From contig DDPE01000057.1 of the NCBI GenBank assembly GCA_002342035.1, positions 1 to 33,048 of the forward strand: a stretch of DNA of 33,048 nucleotides, in the 5' to 3' direction. Every line of letters begins with the position of its first letter. The stretch's first letter is position 1. The notes under the pieces are model-generated. The model did not search any database and was not told the DNA's origin. It was given only the letters and a program-made list of their open reading frames with translations. This document shows, in pieces, positions 14,754 through 23,357 of the stretch. Position numbers and translations under genes: made by a program. The DNA is from Asticcacaulis sp. UBA2476 (GTDB lineage: Bacteria > Pseudomonadota > Alphaproteobacteria > Caulobacterales > Caulobacteraceae).

Positions 14754-16484
14754 CTAATCGGCGGGGGCCAGTTTCCATCGTATTCTGGTTGGGCCGTCGA
14801 GGCGGCACACGCCGCGCAGAGCGACGGTCGAAGTTTTGCGCAACTGGCCTTTTTCAAACAGGTTGCCGTGCTCAATCGTCACCTCTTTAGCGTCATGGCG
14901 CAGGGTCCAGCCGCGACCGCTCAAACCGCGCAGCAGCACACTCTTACGGTCACGCGACAACGACACCTGCACATCAGGGTGCAGCAAAAAACGAATGGTG
15001 AACGGGGCGGCCATCGGCAGGTCAGGCTTGGCCTCCACCGGCACCAAACGGTCTTCGCCGCGCAGTTCGTCCTTATGCGGATCAACGAACAGCCGCCGTT
15101 CATGCTTCAGGCCATATTTAGGCCGCCAGCCTTCGTGTTCCATCTCAAGCAGGGCGCCGGACTCATCGGATTCCACCCGGCGGCTGCGCACACGGTAGCG
15201 AAGCCCCTCAAGCGTAAAACCCAGCAGTTCCGCAAACTTACCGCTGACCGGATTGAGGATGGCGCTTTCGCCAATGGTGACGGTATTGGCAGCGCCTGCG
15301 ACGCGGAATTCCTGCCGCTCAGACTGCGGCGGCGACCACCCCGGCCCGATAATCAGCTTATCAAACCCGCCCGATACCTCAAAGGTCAGCGGATGATCGC
15401 AGGCGCCATACCCCAGCAGCCCCGACTTAGGCTCACCGGCATCAGCAAAGACCAGCAAGGATCGCCCGTTCAGGCGGTGATAACGGCCATGCTCAAGGAA
15501 TGTCGCGACCCGCGCCTGCGCATTGGGGCGATTGTCCTCATGCACCAGAGCCGGGGTCACCTGCTCTGCGGGCAAGGACTCTGAGCCCTGAAACGCACAT
15601 AGCGATCCATCCGGGTGGGTCAGGGTGCGCACGGCCCGCGTCAGCTTTTCAGTATAGTCGGCCAGATAGTCCGGCAGCGGCAGCCCCCGTTGCGACAGGG
15701 CATCTTCAAGCAGCAGCAGATCATAGAGCAGGTTTAAGCCCTGTTCCGGATTGCGCGACGCATGGCACCCATCGGGTAAAATGGTGCGCTTCAACGCCTT
15801 GGGCAGTAATCTCAAGCCGGTCTTGCGCAGGTTATCACCGGCCTTGCCGCCCAGCACGCAGCCGACCAACACCAGCGCCACCGCCTTTTGCGCAAACCAC
15901 GACAGGTTGCGCGGCAGCCGCAGCAGATGGCGCGCCTGCTGCACCAGCGACTGGGCCATGACGCCAGCTTCTTCCTCACTGGCAAAGGACGCAATTTTAC
16001 GGGCAAACACACTGACATTAATCAGGCGGCGCGCCAGAATTTCCTGCCCCCACACAAACGGCGTCCAGGTGCGGAAGGTCTTATGCCACAGCATATAGAG
16101 CCGAAGCCCTTCCTTCGCTCCGGCATCGCCCTGGGTCATCAGGTGCATCAACCACGAAAACCGGTGCAGCTCCAGCGCAAAGCCGCGATTGGGGCTGGGC
16201 CGGTTCCACGGATCGCCGGACCCCTGCACGCTCATGCGCGCCCCGGCAAAAGCATACCGCCCGGACAGAATGGCTTTGCCCACTTGAGCCGAGGCCGGTC
16301 TCACCTCATGGGGCGCCGCATGAAACCCGTCAACCGCGGCCCCGCCCAAGGTAAAGCGATAACCGGGCATACCGAACACTTCGGCGCCGATCTGCTTTAA
16401 GGCAAAGGCCTTGACCACGGCCAGCCACGGCACGCGGGCACCGGATTGCTGGCTTACAGGGCTGGACGACTCGTAATTCAGCAT
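14754..16484 (-). CDS. Heparinase II/III-family protein
   Basis: A 576-residue protein resembling the uncharacterised alphaproteobacterial heparinase II/III group that is commonly found beside purH. It has an all-alpha N-terminal half (LELHRFSWLMHLM, FRTWTPFVWG, GNNL-like helices) and a beta-rich C-terminal heparinase domain (FADAGEPKSGLLGYGACDHP, then HEGWRPKYGLKHERRLFVD). Family members are lyases or hydrolases on acidic polysaccharides, but this group has no established substrate. No clear signal peptide is visible, which is odd for a polysaccharide lyase. It starts eight bases after rpe ends, so the two are one transcription unit. Confidence 0.85.
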   Translation of the reverse strand: MLNYESSSPVSQQSGARVPWLAVVKAFALKQIGAEVFGMPGYRFTLGGAAVDGFHAAPHEVRPASAQVGKAILSGRYAFAGARMSVQGSGDPWNRPSPNRGFALELHRFSWLMHLMTQGDAGAKEGLRLYMLWHKTFRTWTPFVWGQEILARRLINVSVFARKIASFASEEEAGVMAQSLVQQARHLLRLPRNLSWFAQKAVALVLVGCVLGGKAGDNLRKTGLRLLPKALKRTILPDGCHASRNPEQGLNLLYDLLLLEDALSQRGLPLPDYLADYTEKLTRAVRTLTHPDGSLCAFQGSESLPAEQVTPALVHEDNRPNAQARVATFLEHGRYHRLNGRSLLVFADAGEPKSGLLGYGACDHPLTFEVSGGFDKLIIGPGWSPPQSERQEFRVAGAANTVTIGESAILNPVSGKFAELLGFTLEGLRYRVRSRRVESDESGALLEMEHEGWRPKYGLKHERRLFVDPHKDELRGEDRLVPVEAKPDLPMAAPFTIRFLLHPDVQVSLSRDRKSVLLRGLSGRGWTLRHDAKEVTIEHGNLFEKGQLRKTSTVALRGVCRLDGPTRIRWKLAPAD

Positions 16485-16491
16485 AGGCGGC

Positions 16492-17151
16492 TTAAAGGCC
16501 TTTCAGGGTCTTGATATTAGAGGCATACATTGATGGGCCACCCTTAAACACAGCCGTACCGGCGACCATAGCCGTAGCCCCGGCGGCGATACATTTATGG
16601 TAATTCTTATCGTTGACGCCGCCATCGACCTGCAGGATCGCCGGATGGCCGACGCGGTCAAGCTTGGCGCGGATCGTCTCGATCTTACGAAGTTGATCGT
16701 CGATAAAGCTCTGGCCGCCAAAGCCCGGATTTACGCTCATGACGAGGATCAGGTCGAGGTCATCCATGATCCATTCCAGCCCCTCAATCGGGGTGGCCGG
16801 ATTAAGCACGACACCGGCTTTTGCGCCCAGAGTACGGATCTGGCGCAGAGTACGGTGCAGATGCGCGCCGGATTCCGGATGCACGCTCATAATATCAGCC
16901 CCGGCGGCGCGAAACGCCTCAAGGTACGGATCGACGGGGGCTATCATCAGATGCACATCAAACGGAAGGTGTGAATGGGGGCGCAGCGCCTTAACCACAT
17001 CCGGCCCGATGGTGATGTTGGGCACAAAATGGCCGTCCATGACATCGATATGCACCCAGTCCGCACCCGCTTCGGTAATGGCGCGCACTTCTTCGCCCAG
17101 TTTGGCAAAGTCGGAGGCAAGGATCGAGGGGCAAATGAGGGGTGTGGTCAT
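16492..17151 (-). CDS. rpe: Ribulose-phosphate 3-epimerase
   Basis: Rpe interconverts ribulose 5-phosphate and xylulose 5-phosphate in the pentose phosphate pathway. The 219-residue TIM barrel shows ICPSILASDFAKLGEE, the metal-site segment HIDVMDGHFVPNITIGP, DVHLMI, VNPGFGGQSF and QVDGGVNDKN. Length is typical. It sits between rsmB (79 bases upstream) and the heparinase-family gene (8 bases downstream). Confidence 0.98.
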   Translation of the reverse strand: MTTPLICPSILASDFAKLGEEVRAITEAGADWVHIDVMDGHFVPNITIGPDVVKALRPHSHLPFDVHLMIAPVDPYLEAFRAAGADIMSVHPESGAHLHRTLRQIRTLGAKAGVVLNPATPIEGLEWIMDDLDLILVMSVNPGFGGQSFIDDQLRKIETIRAKLDRVGHPAILQVDGGVNDKNYHKCIAAGATAMVAGTAVFKGGPSMYASNIKTLKGL

Positions 17152-17230
17152 GACGGGCTCAAGTGGTATCCGGTTAAAGACAGTGGGCGGCAGATGGTAA
17201 ATGAATGGCTAACAAGCTGGCATGATATCA

Positions 17231-18592
17231 TCACAGCCGCTTTAAATGCGCGACAAAGAATCCGTCCTGCCCACCTTTGCGGTGGTGCGGCAGAAGCCGT
17301 AACCAGCCTTCAGCCGTCACGTCGCGGGCATCTAACCCCAGTTGGTCCTGCGCGAAAGCGGTATCAACGGCGGCGGTAGTAAAGTCTTTGTTACGACGCA
17401 GGAAGGCCAGAATTTGGGTCTCCCCCTCTTCGCGTTCCAGCGAGCAGGTCGCATAGACCAGACTGCCACCCGGTTTAACGCGCGTGGCCACCGCATCCAG
17501 CATCCGGTGCTGAACATCGGCCAGCTTTGAGACTTCAGAGGGCTTGGCCGCCCACAGCACATCGGGTTGACGGCGGAAGGTACCCGTGGCCGAACAGGGC
17601 GCGTCCAGCAACACAACATCAAATTGCCGATCATCGTCAAAGCTTTCCGCATCGACGCAGTGGGTTTCGGCGCTGAATTTCAGACGGGTCAGGTTTTCCT
17701 CAACGCGCTTCAGACGGTTTTTGGAGCGATCAAGTGCTACGACCTGCGCCCCCTTGGCCAGCAGTTGCAGGGTCTTACCGCCCGGCGCGGCGCAAATGTC
17801 GATGGCGGTCTTACCGGTCAGATCACCCAATAACGCGACCGGGATGGCGGCGGCCGCATCCTGCACCCACCATACGCCATCGTCATAACCTGACCAGGTG
17901 CGCACATCGCCGCGCAGATTGGAACGCAGGGTCAACCCGCCGATAGCTTCGCCTTCGAGCGCCTCGGTGTGGGCCTTAAGCGCGTCAATATCCCGGAACG
18001 TCAGGTCAGTCGCCGGTTCCTCGGTCAGGGCCATAGCAATACCGCCGGCGGATTCTTCGCCGTAGGTCGCCTTCCAGCGCTGCCACAGCCAGTCGGGCAC
18101 CAGCCGCTGCGGATTAACATCTTTGAGGCCACCCTCCCGGATCAGACCGCGCAGGATAGCGTTGATCAGGCCCTTAAACGGGCGGGTATTGTTATTGCGT
18201 TCGGCCAGTTTGACGGTGGTTGAAACAGCCGCAAAATCCGGCACTTGCATGAAGAAGATCTGGGCCATCCCGATGCGCAGCAAGGCCTTAGGCGCATCCG
18301 GCGGCATTTTCTGAGTCTTTTTGGCGATGATAAAATCAAGCTGACCCAACCGGCGCAGCACCAGCAAGGCCAGGGCGCGGGCAAAGGCGCGCTCGGATTC
18401 GCTCAAAGCCATAAATTCTGCCGACGACCCGGCCTCATCAAACCCGTTGCGCTTGGTTTGCGCCGCCGCAATCAGGTCAAGGGCGGCAATCCGCGCCCGC
18501 AAACCGATATCGTTATCCAGCGTTTCAGCGTCATCCGGAATACGGGGATTAGGTTTGCCGCCCGATTTCGGGGCAGAACGCGGTTTTGACAT
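17231..18592 (-). CDS. rsmB: 16S rRNA m5C methyltransferase, RsmB/NOP family
   Basis: Enzymes of this family methylate a cytosine of 16S rRNA (C967 in E. coli). The 453-residue protein has an N-terminal NusB-like RNA-binding domain (about 30-160), then a Rossmann-fold methyltransferase. Visible motifs are the SAM-binding CAAPGGKT (267-274), DAPCSATG with Cys333 and YATCSL with Cys383; these two cysteines correspond to the family's catalytic pair. The first 30 residues are a basic tail. The gene precedes rpe on the same strand. Confidence 0.92.
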   Translation of the reverse strand: MSKPRSAPKSGGKPNPRIPDDAETLDNDIGLRARIAALDLIAAAQTKRNGFDEAGSSAEFMALSESERAFARALALLVLRRLGQLDFIIAKKTQKMPPDAPKALLRIGMAQIFFMQVPDFAAVSTTVKLAERNNNTRPFKGLINAILRGLIREGGLKDVNPQRLVPDWLWQRWKATYGEESAGGIAMALTEEPATDLTFRDIDALKAHTEALEGEAIGGLTLRSNLRGDVRTWSGYDDGVWWVQDAAAAIPVALLGDLTGKTAIDICAAPGGKTLQLLAKGAQVVALDRSKNRLKRVEENLTRLKFSAETHCVDAESFDDDRQFDVVLLDAPCSATGTFRRQPDVLWAAKPSEVSKLADVQHRMLDAVATRVKPGGSLVYATCSLEREEGETQILAFLRRNKDFTTAAVDTAFAQDQLGLDARDVTAEGWLRLLPHHRKGGQDGFFVAHLKRL

Positions 18593-18664
18593 TTAAGATC
18601 CTTTGCATACTTTTTGTCGCGCATATTATCCAAAAACCGCTCACACTTTTTGGCATGCGCTAAG

Positions 18665-18691
18665 AGCCGTCCTTTACAGGAAAGGACGGCT
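18665..18691. terminator. Strong hairpin downstream of htpX
   Basis: An 11-bp perfect stem (arms AGCCGTCCTTT and AAAGGACGGCT) closes a 5-base loop between htpX and rsmB. No T run follows on the minus strand. It probably ends the htpX transcript or protects its 3' end. Confidence 0.6.
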
Positions 18692-18727
18692 TGACTTCAA
18701 CCTTACAAAAACAATTAAACCGCCAGA

Positions 18728-19627
18728 TTAAACGGTAGGCACGCTGGTATAGGCCTGCGGCTTACGACTGGCCCCCATACTACCGGCCAGTTCAAACAGC
18801 GCCTTGACCCGGTTATCGGTATTGGGGTGCGTCGAAAACAGGTTGTCCATGCGCTGCCCCGACAAAGGATTGATGATGAACATGTGCGCCGACGCCGGAT
18901 TGTGCTCGGCCTGATGATTAACGATACCGCGGGCATAGGCCTCGATTTTCTTCAAGGCGCGGGCAAGGCTTTCCGGGTCGCCGCAGATTTCGGCCCCCAT
19001 CCGGTCGGCGTCATATTCACGGGCGCGCGAAATGGCCATCTGCACAATCATGGCCGCAATCGGCGCCAGAACCGCCATCAGCAGCACAACCACGATATTG
19101 GGGCGATCTTCGTCATTACCACCGCCAAAGAACATAGCAAAATTGGCGAGCGATGAAATCGCACCGGCCAGCGCCGCCGTGACCGTCATGATCAGGGTAT
19201 CGCGGTTTTTAACGTGGGCCAGCTCATGCGCCATCACGCCGCGGATTTCATCGCGATCCAGAATTTGCAGCAGACCGGTCGTCGCCGCCACCGCCGCATT
19301 TTCAGGGTTACGACCCGTCGCAAAGGCATTGGGCTGATCGTTCTGGATGATATAAACCTTGGGCATCGGCAAATTGGCCCGGTGCGCCAACTCTACAATA
19401 TCGGCATAGTAATTGCGCACCAGCGATGATGGTGCATTCGGCCCGACCTCTTCGGCGCGGTAGGCCTTAAGCACCATTTTATCCGAATTCCAGTAGGCGA
19501 AAATGTTGAGCGCCAGCGCTAAGCCCAGAGCGATCAGCATCCCCGTAGGCCCCGCCAAGGTCAGGCCGACCACGCCGAATACAGCGGTCATCCCTGCCAG
19601 AAGCATAAAGGTCTTTAACGGGTTCAT
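18728..19627 (-). CDS. htpX: Membrane zinc metalloprotease HtpX
   Basis: HtpX is an inner-membrane M48 protease involved in quality control of membrane proteins. The 299-residue protein has two N-terminal membrane segments (about 5-43), the zinc motif HELAH (134-138), a downstream third-ligand candidate Glu204 in REYDADRMG, and further hydrophobic segments between 145 and 200. The C-terminal FSTHPNTDNRVKAL is typical. It stands alone on the minus strand, divergent from sdhAF4. Confidence 0.96.
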   Translation of the reverse strand: MNPLKTFMLLAGMTAVFGVVGLTLAGPTGMLIALGLALALNIFAYWNSDKMVLKAYRAEEVGPNAPSSLVRNYYADIVELAHRANLPMPKVYIIQNDQPNAFATGRNPENAAVAATTGLLQILDRDEIRGVMAHELAHVKNRDTLIMTVTAALAGAISSLANFAMFFGGGNDEDRPNIVVVLLMAVLAPIAAMIVQMAISRAREYDADRMGAEICGDPESLARALKKIEAYARGIVNHQAEHNPASAHMFIINPLSGQRMDNLFSTHPNTDNRVKALFELAGSMGASRKPQAYTSVPTV

Positions 19628-19709
19628 CGGGTGGTATCTCCTTGTGAGAATGGGGGTTCAGGTTTAGATATTGCGATGCGCCACCGCGATTTCAAGAGGA
19701 TCACACCCT

Positions 19710-19928
19710 ATGGCCAGCGATAAACCTGACACCGCATCCGAACCCATTCCCGCAAAGGTTTTAACGCCGCAAGCCCAGCGCGCGTTGGCCGAAGCCGCCG
19801 AGCGCCGCGCACAGGCCGATGCACTGGCGCAGGCCCGCCTGAAAGACATCGAAGAGGGTGGCCCCGCAGGCTTAGAACCCACCCGCTACGGCGACTGGGA
19901 ACGCAAAGGCATCGTCACAGATTTTTAG
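19710..19928 (+). CDS. Succinate dehydrogenase assembly factor 4 (DUF1674)
   Basis: A 72-residue protein with the diagnostic C-terminus GGPAGLEPTRYGDWERKG ending in VTDF. In mitochondria and alphaproteobacteria this family binds flavinated SdhA and helps assemble succinate dehydrogenase. ATG 19710 is chosen because AGAGGA lies about ten bases upstream and the family begins there; an upstream start at 19671 would add an unlikely 13 residues. The N-terminal half is a charged alanine-rich helix. The sdh genes themselves are not in the window. Confidence 0.88.
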   Translation: MASDKPDTASEPIPAKVLTPQAQRALAEAAERRAQADALAQARLKDIEEGGPAGLEPTRYGDWERKGIVTDF

Positions 19929-20012
19929 CAGGGTCACAGACCCTGCACCCTGAATTTGGAGCGAACCCGTCATAAATTTTGAGTATCGGGGTGCAGGGGA
20001 CAAGTCCCCTGC
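19928..20012. repeat. Paired-hairpin intergenic element, copy 2
   Basis: The left hairpin GCAGGGTC-ACA-GACCCTGC (19928-19946) is followed by ACCCTGAATTT. The right hairpin GCAGGGGAC-AA-GTCCCCTGC (19993-20012) is preceded by TATCGGGGT. The spacer is 46 bases. It fills the gap between the convergent sdhAF4 and lipoprotein genes and could terminate both transcripts. The left arm begins on the last base of the sdhAF4 stop codon. Confidence 0.8.
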
Positions 20013-20026
20013 GAAATCCCTCATAA

Positions 20027-20596
20027 TTACTTCGCCGCCGGACGCACAATACGCGGTTCAAGGTTTTGCTTCACCTCGCGCGCATCAAAGGCCATGGCAT
20101 CATTCGCAGGCTTCGGGCCCTTACCGAAGATAACTTCTGCATTGGCCTCGTAGCGGCGGAATTCCTGGGTATCGACCTCATCAAAGGCACTGTAGCCAAA
20201 GCCCCAGCGGCTCCAGCGGTTGCGCTGATAATAGCGCCACGACAGAGATCCATAAAACGGGCTGTAGAACGGATCGCGGGTAACTGTGGTGCGATAGGTC
20301 TTGTTCTCTTCAGTATTGCGGTGGGCCAGCGTAAACCAGTCATAACCGTTTTCCAGCGTCAGTTCCGCCGCGCGGAACAGCATATAGTCTTCGACCGTTT
20401 CGCGCGGGGTTGAGGTATTGCCGGAGAAGCTCAGGCGGTAGCGATTGCTCTCAATCCGCTGCTCCTGATAGCCACGGGCAAAGCTGGCTGACGATTTCGG
20501 GTCTGCCGGCTGATAAGGTGTCGGCGTCGCACAGGCCGCGAGCGTCAGGGCCGCAACACTTGTAAGGGCCAGTAAGATTTTACGCATTGGTTTCAT
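20027..20596 (-). CDS. Lipoprotein of the CC0125/CC1285 type
   Basis: A 189-residue predicted lipoprotein with a signal peptide ending in LAAC (Cys22). It resembles a family named from Caulobacter genes CC0125 and CC1285, which has no known function. Features include RGYQEQRIESNRYRLSFSGN, a helix with YMLFRAAELTLENGYDWF, and a Tyr/Arg/Trp-rich middle (FYSPFYGSLSWRYYQRNRW). ATG 20596 is preceded by a run of G residues about 8 bases upstream. It is preceded on the same strand by the LysE-family gene and converges on sdhAF4. Confidence 0.8.
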   Translation of the reverse strand: MKPMRKILLALTSVAALTLAACATPTPYQPADPKSSASFARGYQEQRIESNRYRLSFSGNTSTPRETVEDYMLFRAAELTLENGYDWFTLAHRNTEENKTYRTTVTRDPFYSPFYGSLSWRYYQRNRWSRWGFGYSAFDEVDTQEFRRYEANAEVIFGKGPKPANDAMAFDAREVKQNLEPRIVRPAAK

Positions 20597-20672
20597 GTCA
20601 AATTCCCCCGCTGTATGCGGTTATACTATCTCCCCCCAAAGCTTATACGTCAATGTGGCTTTAATAGGTCAC

Positions 20673-21344
20673 TTATAAAGGCCGCATCATCAGTAGCTCG
20701 TGGGCCGCATGGTAAAAGATCATGGCGGCGATCCCCATCAGTAGCACGCCGACCAGCAGATCGAACTTTTGTTTGTTGTGCGGATCATTGAGCACTTTCG
20801 CCAGTCCCACCGCCCCCAGCCCGTAGGCGGTCATGGAAATCATATCCATGCCGATGGTCGTGGCGGCAAAAACACTCATCTGGGCGGGCATGGGTCGGTT
20901 GATATCGACAAACGGCGGCAGGACGGCGCTGAAAAATAGCGTCACCTTGGGATTCAGAATCTGCACCCCGAAACCGCGTTTAAACGTCGCCCATAAGTTT
21001 TCTGACACCACCGCCTGCGGCAGGGTAACCGCTTCACCGACAAGGTTTAGCCCGCCTTTGAAGGTATTAAGCCCGATCCAGCCGAGATAGAGCGCACCCA
21101 GAACCGCGATAAGCTGAAACACCAGCGGCACGGCCAGTATCAAAAGGTGAAGCCCAAAGGCGGCGGCGATAAACCAGATCAGGGTCGCGGCATTTAATCC
21201 GGCTATGGCTGAAAAGACATGGGCAGGCTTACCCGAACGGCCCGTGGCGATGGCAAACAGATTGGCAGGCCCAGGCGCTATCGCCATGACGAACATGGCG
21301 ACCAGAAAGGCTGAAAACTTGGACGGATCGACGGGTAGGGTCAT
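20673..21344 (-). CDS. LysE/RhtB-family amino-acid exporter
   Basis: A 223-residue inner-membrane protein of the LysE superfamily, which exports amino acids or derivatives. Diagnostic parts are FVMAIAPGPANLFAIATG near the N-terminus, LGALYLGWIGLNTFKGG, and FKRGFGVQILNPKVTLFFSAVLP. About six hydrophobic segments are visible. ATG 21344 (MTLPVDPSKF) is chosen over an in-frame TTG four codons earlier. It follows argG on the same strand but behind a strong terminator. The exported substrate cannot be deduced. Confidence 0.88.
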   Translation of the reverse strand: MTLPVDPSKFSAFLVAMFVMAIAPGPANLFAIATGRSGKPAHVFSAIAGLNAATLIWFIAAAFGLHLLILAVPLVFQLIAVLGALYLGWIGLNTFKGGLNLVGEAVTLPQAVVSENLWATFKRGFGVQILNPKVTLFFSAVLPPFVDINRPMPAQMSVFAATTIGMDMISMTAYGLGAVGLAKVLNDPHNKQKFDLLVGVLLMGIAAMIFYHAAHELLMMRPL

Positions 21345-21370
21345 GGGTGTACTCAAACATATTTAGGGGT

Positions 21371-21389
21371 CTGGGGCCATTGGCCCCAG
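21371..21389. repeat. Hairpin of the intergenic family, outward-facing left unit
   Basis: CTGGGGCC-ATT-GGCCCCAG, preceded by AGGGGT. It pairs with the unit at 21450 across the terminator at 21398. In this copy the GGGT and CCCC edges face outward, the reverse of the three paired elements elsewhere. Confidence 0.65.
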
Positions 21390-21397
21390 TACTTTGC

Positions 21398-21440
21398 CCA
21401 ATAGAAAAACCCGGCCTTTAGAGCCGGGCTTTTCTATTGG
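21398..21440. terminator. Bidirectional intrinsic terminator after argG
   Basis: A long stem begins with CCAATAGAAAA on one side and TTTTCTATTGG on the other, and encloses a GC core (CCCGGC and GCCGGG) with loop CTTTAGA. T runs follow the core on both strands, so it can terminate from either side; here it serves argG on the minus strand. Confidence 0.9.
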
Positions 21441-21449
21441 ATAGAATAT

Positions 21450-21468
21450 GTGGGGTCACAGACCCCAC
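21450..21468. repeat. Hairpin of the intergenic family, outward-facing right unit
   Basis: GTGGGGTC-ACA-GACCCCAC followed by GCCCC, nine bases after the argG stop on the minus strand. The 19 bases are identical to the infB terminator hairpin at 630-648. Confidence 0.75.
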
Positions 21469-21477
21469 GCCCCGGAA

Positions 21478-22719
21478 TTATTTTTTGTCACGCGCATCGC
21501 GTTTCGCCGCCACCCGCAGCCGCAGGGCATTGAGCTTGATAAAGCCCGCCGCGTCGCGGTGATCATAGGCGACCTTGCCTTCTTCAAACGTGACCAGATC
21601 CTGATCGTAGAGGCTGTAAGGGCTTTCGCGGCCCGTGATGGTGACATTGCCCTTATAGAGCTTAACCGTCACGCGGCCTGTGACCTTGGCCTGAGAGTAG
21701 TCAATCGCGGCCTGCAGCATTTCACGCTCCGGCGAGAACCAGAAGCCGTTATAGATGATGCTGGCATATTTCGGCATCAGCTCGTCTTTCAGGTGCATAG
21801 CCCCACGGTCGAGCGTGATGGATTCGATCCCACGGTGCGCCGCCAAAAGGATGGTACCGCCGGGGGTTTCATAAACGCCACGCGACTTCATGCCCACAAA
21901 ACGGTTTTCGACCAGATCCAGACGACCGACGCCGTTATCATGGCCCAACTGGTTCAGCTTGGTCAGCAAAGCCGCCGGCGACAGAGCCACGCCATCAACG
22001 GCGACCGGATCGCCCTTTTCAAAGTCGATAGTGAAGACGGTCGGGGTATCGGAGGCGGCTTCCGGCGAAATGGTGCGCTGATAGACAAATTCGGGCGCTT
22101 CGACCGCCGGGTCTTCCAGCACCTTGCCCTCGGATGACGAGTGCAGCAGGTTGGCATCGACCGAGAACGGCGCATCCCCGCGCTTATCCTTAGCGATGGG
22201 GATCTGGTGCTGTTCGGCAAAGGCCAGCAGAGATTCACGCGACGCAAATTCCCACTCACGCCAGGGCGCGATCACATTGATATCGGGCTCAAGGCCGTAA
22301 TAGCCGAGCTCAAACCGCACCTGATCATTGCCTTTGCCGGTCGCGCCATGACAGACCGCATCAGCACCGACCTTGCGGGCGATTTCGATCTGCTTCTTGG
22401 CGATCAGCGGACGAGCGATTGAAGTGCCGAGCAGGTACTGGCCTTCATAGACCGTATTGGCGCGGAACATCGGGAAGACGTAATCGCGCACAAATTCTTC
22501 GCGCAGGTCTTCGATATAGATATTTTCCGGCTTGATGCCGAGCAGTTCAGCCTTTTTGCGGGCGGGCTCCAGTTCTTCGCCTTGACCCAGATCCGCGGTG
22601 AAGGTCACGACCTCCGCGCCATATTCGGTTTGCAGCCACTTCAGAATGATCGAGGTATCCAGACCGCCGGAATAGGCAAGGACGACTTTTTTCACAGAGG
22701 GTTTAGGGGCCGAGGTCAT
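21478..22719 (-). CDS. argG: Argininosuccinate synthase
   Basis: ArgG joins citrulline and aspartate with ATP in arginine synthesis. The 413-residue protein has the ATP-pyrophosphatase P-loop AYSGGLDTS (15-23), TADLGQGEE, GATGKGNDQVRFELGYYGL and the C-terminal FSPEREMLQAAIDYSQ. ATG 22719 is chosen since the conserved domain begins just after it; the 24-residue upstream extension is not family-like. No strong Shine-Dalgarno sequence is seen. The transcript ends at the hairpin and terminator cluster 21398-21468. No other arg genes are adjacent. Confidence 0.98.
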   Translation of the reverse strand: MTSAPKPSVKKVVLAYSGGLDTSIILKWLQTEYGAEVVTFTADLGQGEELEPARKKAELLGIKPENIYIEDLREEFVRDYVFPMFRANTVYEGQYLLGTSIARPLIAKKQIEIARKVGADAVCHGATGKGNDQVRFELGYYGLEPDINVIAPWREWEFASRESLLAFAEQHQIPIAKDKRGDAPFSVDANLLHSSSEGKVLEDPAVEAPEFVYQRTISPEAASDTPTVFTIDFEKGDPVAVDGVALSPAALLTKLNQLGHDNGVGRLDLVENRFVGMKSRGVYETPGGTILLAAHRGIESITLDRGAMHLKDELMPKYASIIYNGFWFSPEREMLQAAIDYSQAKVTGRVTVKLYKGNVTITGRESPYSLYDQDLVTFEEGKVAYDHRDAAGFIKLNALRLRVAAKRDARDKK

Positions 22720-22813
22720 GGGGCAAAACCGCCTTAACAAGAGGGGACAAACTATGTCCGCGCGTTTAAGGCCAGAGGGGGCGCGATGCAAGGATTATTG
22801 CCGACGCATTCGC

Positions 22814-23251
22814 TTAAAGATCATCATCGCTGCCGCAATAATCGACACCAGTCACATCGACAATCACGCTTTGCGCATTTTGCGTAACCCGGATTTTTCC
22901 TGAATAAAGCTCTTGTCCATACTTAGTCTTGCCAGTGGTGCGCACTATTGGCTCAAGACGGGTTTTGGTTCTTGCATCCTCATAGACATACCAGCCCGTA
23001 GCGGTCTTGGTTTCTGTTCGATTTAAAATCACAGCCTTACCATTAAGACGCAGCGTCGCTTTGCTGGTGAACTCAACAAGTGTGGGTTTGAATCCCTCTC
23101 TGTCCGCCTTATCCGATGCGCGTGACAGGCCGACAAAACAGTCACATTCACAACTGTCCTCAGTTGTGATCGGCTCCAGTTTAAGGCTGGCGCTTTGAGC
23201 CTCTGAGACAGCGAAAAAGCTCAACAACAAACCAGTAATATAACGCATCAT
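22814..23251 (-). CDS. Small secreted cysteine-motif protein, unknown function
   Basis: A 145-residue protein I do not recognise. A signal peptide is clear (hydrophobic YITGLLLSFFAV, then a likely cleavage site after SEAQSA). The mature part carries a Cys34-X-Cys36-X-Cys38 cluster (SCECDC), a fourth cysteine at 139 near the end (DYCG), and an otherwise beta-rich pattern. The C-X-C-X-C cluster could bind a metal or form disulfides. ATG 23251 is doubled (ATGATG) with a G-run upstream. The gene is more AT-rich than its neighbours, which suggests an accessory gene. It lies between kup and argG with its own terminator-flanked space. Confidence 0.65.
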   Translation of the reverse strand: MMRYITGLLLSFFAVSEAQSASLKLEPITTEDSCECDCFVGLSRASDKADREGFKPTLVEFTSKATLRLNGKAVILNRTETKTATGWYVYEDARTKTRLEPIVRTTGKTKYGQELYSGKIRVTQNAQSVIVDVTGVDYCGSDDDL

Positions 23252-23315
23252 TTGCCCCCCCGAAGTTGTTGAGACTTAAGGTATCAAACAATCATTGTCA
23301 TAAAAACTGAAAAAA

Positions 23316-23338
23316 ACCCGTTGGGCCGCCCCAAGGGT
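23316..23338. terminator. Bidirectional terminator between kup and the small secreted gene
   Basis: Arms ACCC-G-TTGGG and CCCAAGGGT, with one bulged G and a 4-base loop, are flanked by an A run on the left and a T run on the right. This gives a U tract on both strands. It lies downstream of kup on the minus strand. Confidence 0.75.
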
Positions 23339-23357
23339 GTTTTTCACAGTATTGACC

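Noticed and set aside
22720..22791. 24-codon upstream extension of ArgG
   Set aside because: Family members begin close to MTSAPKPSVKKVVLAYSGG; the extension is basic and unlike a conserved terminus.
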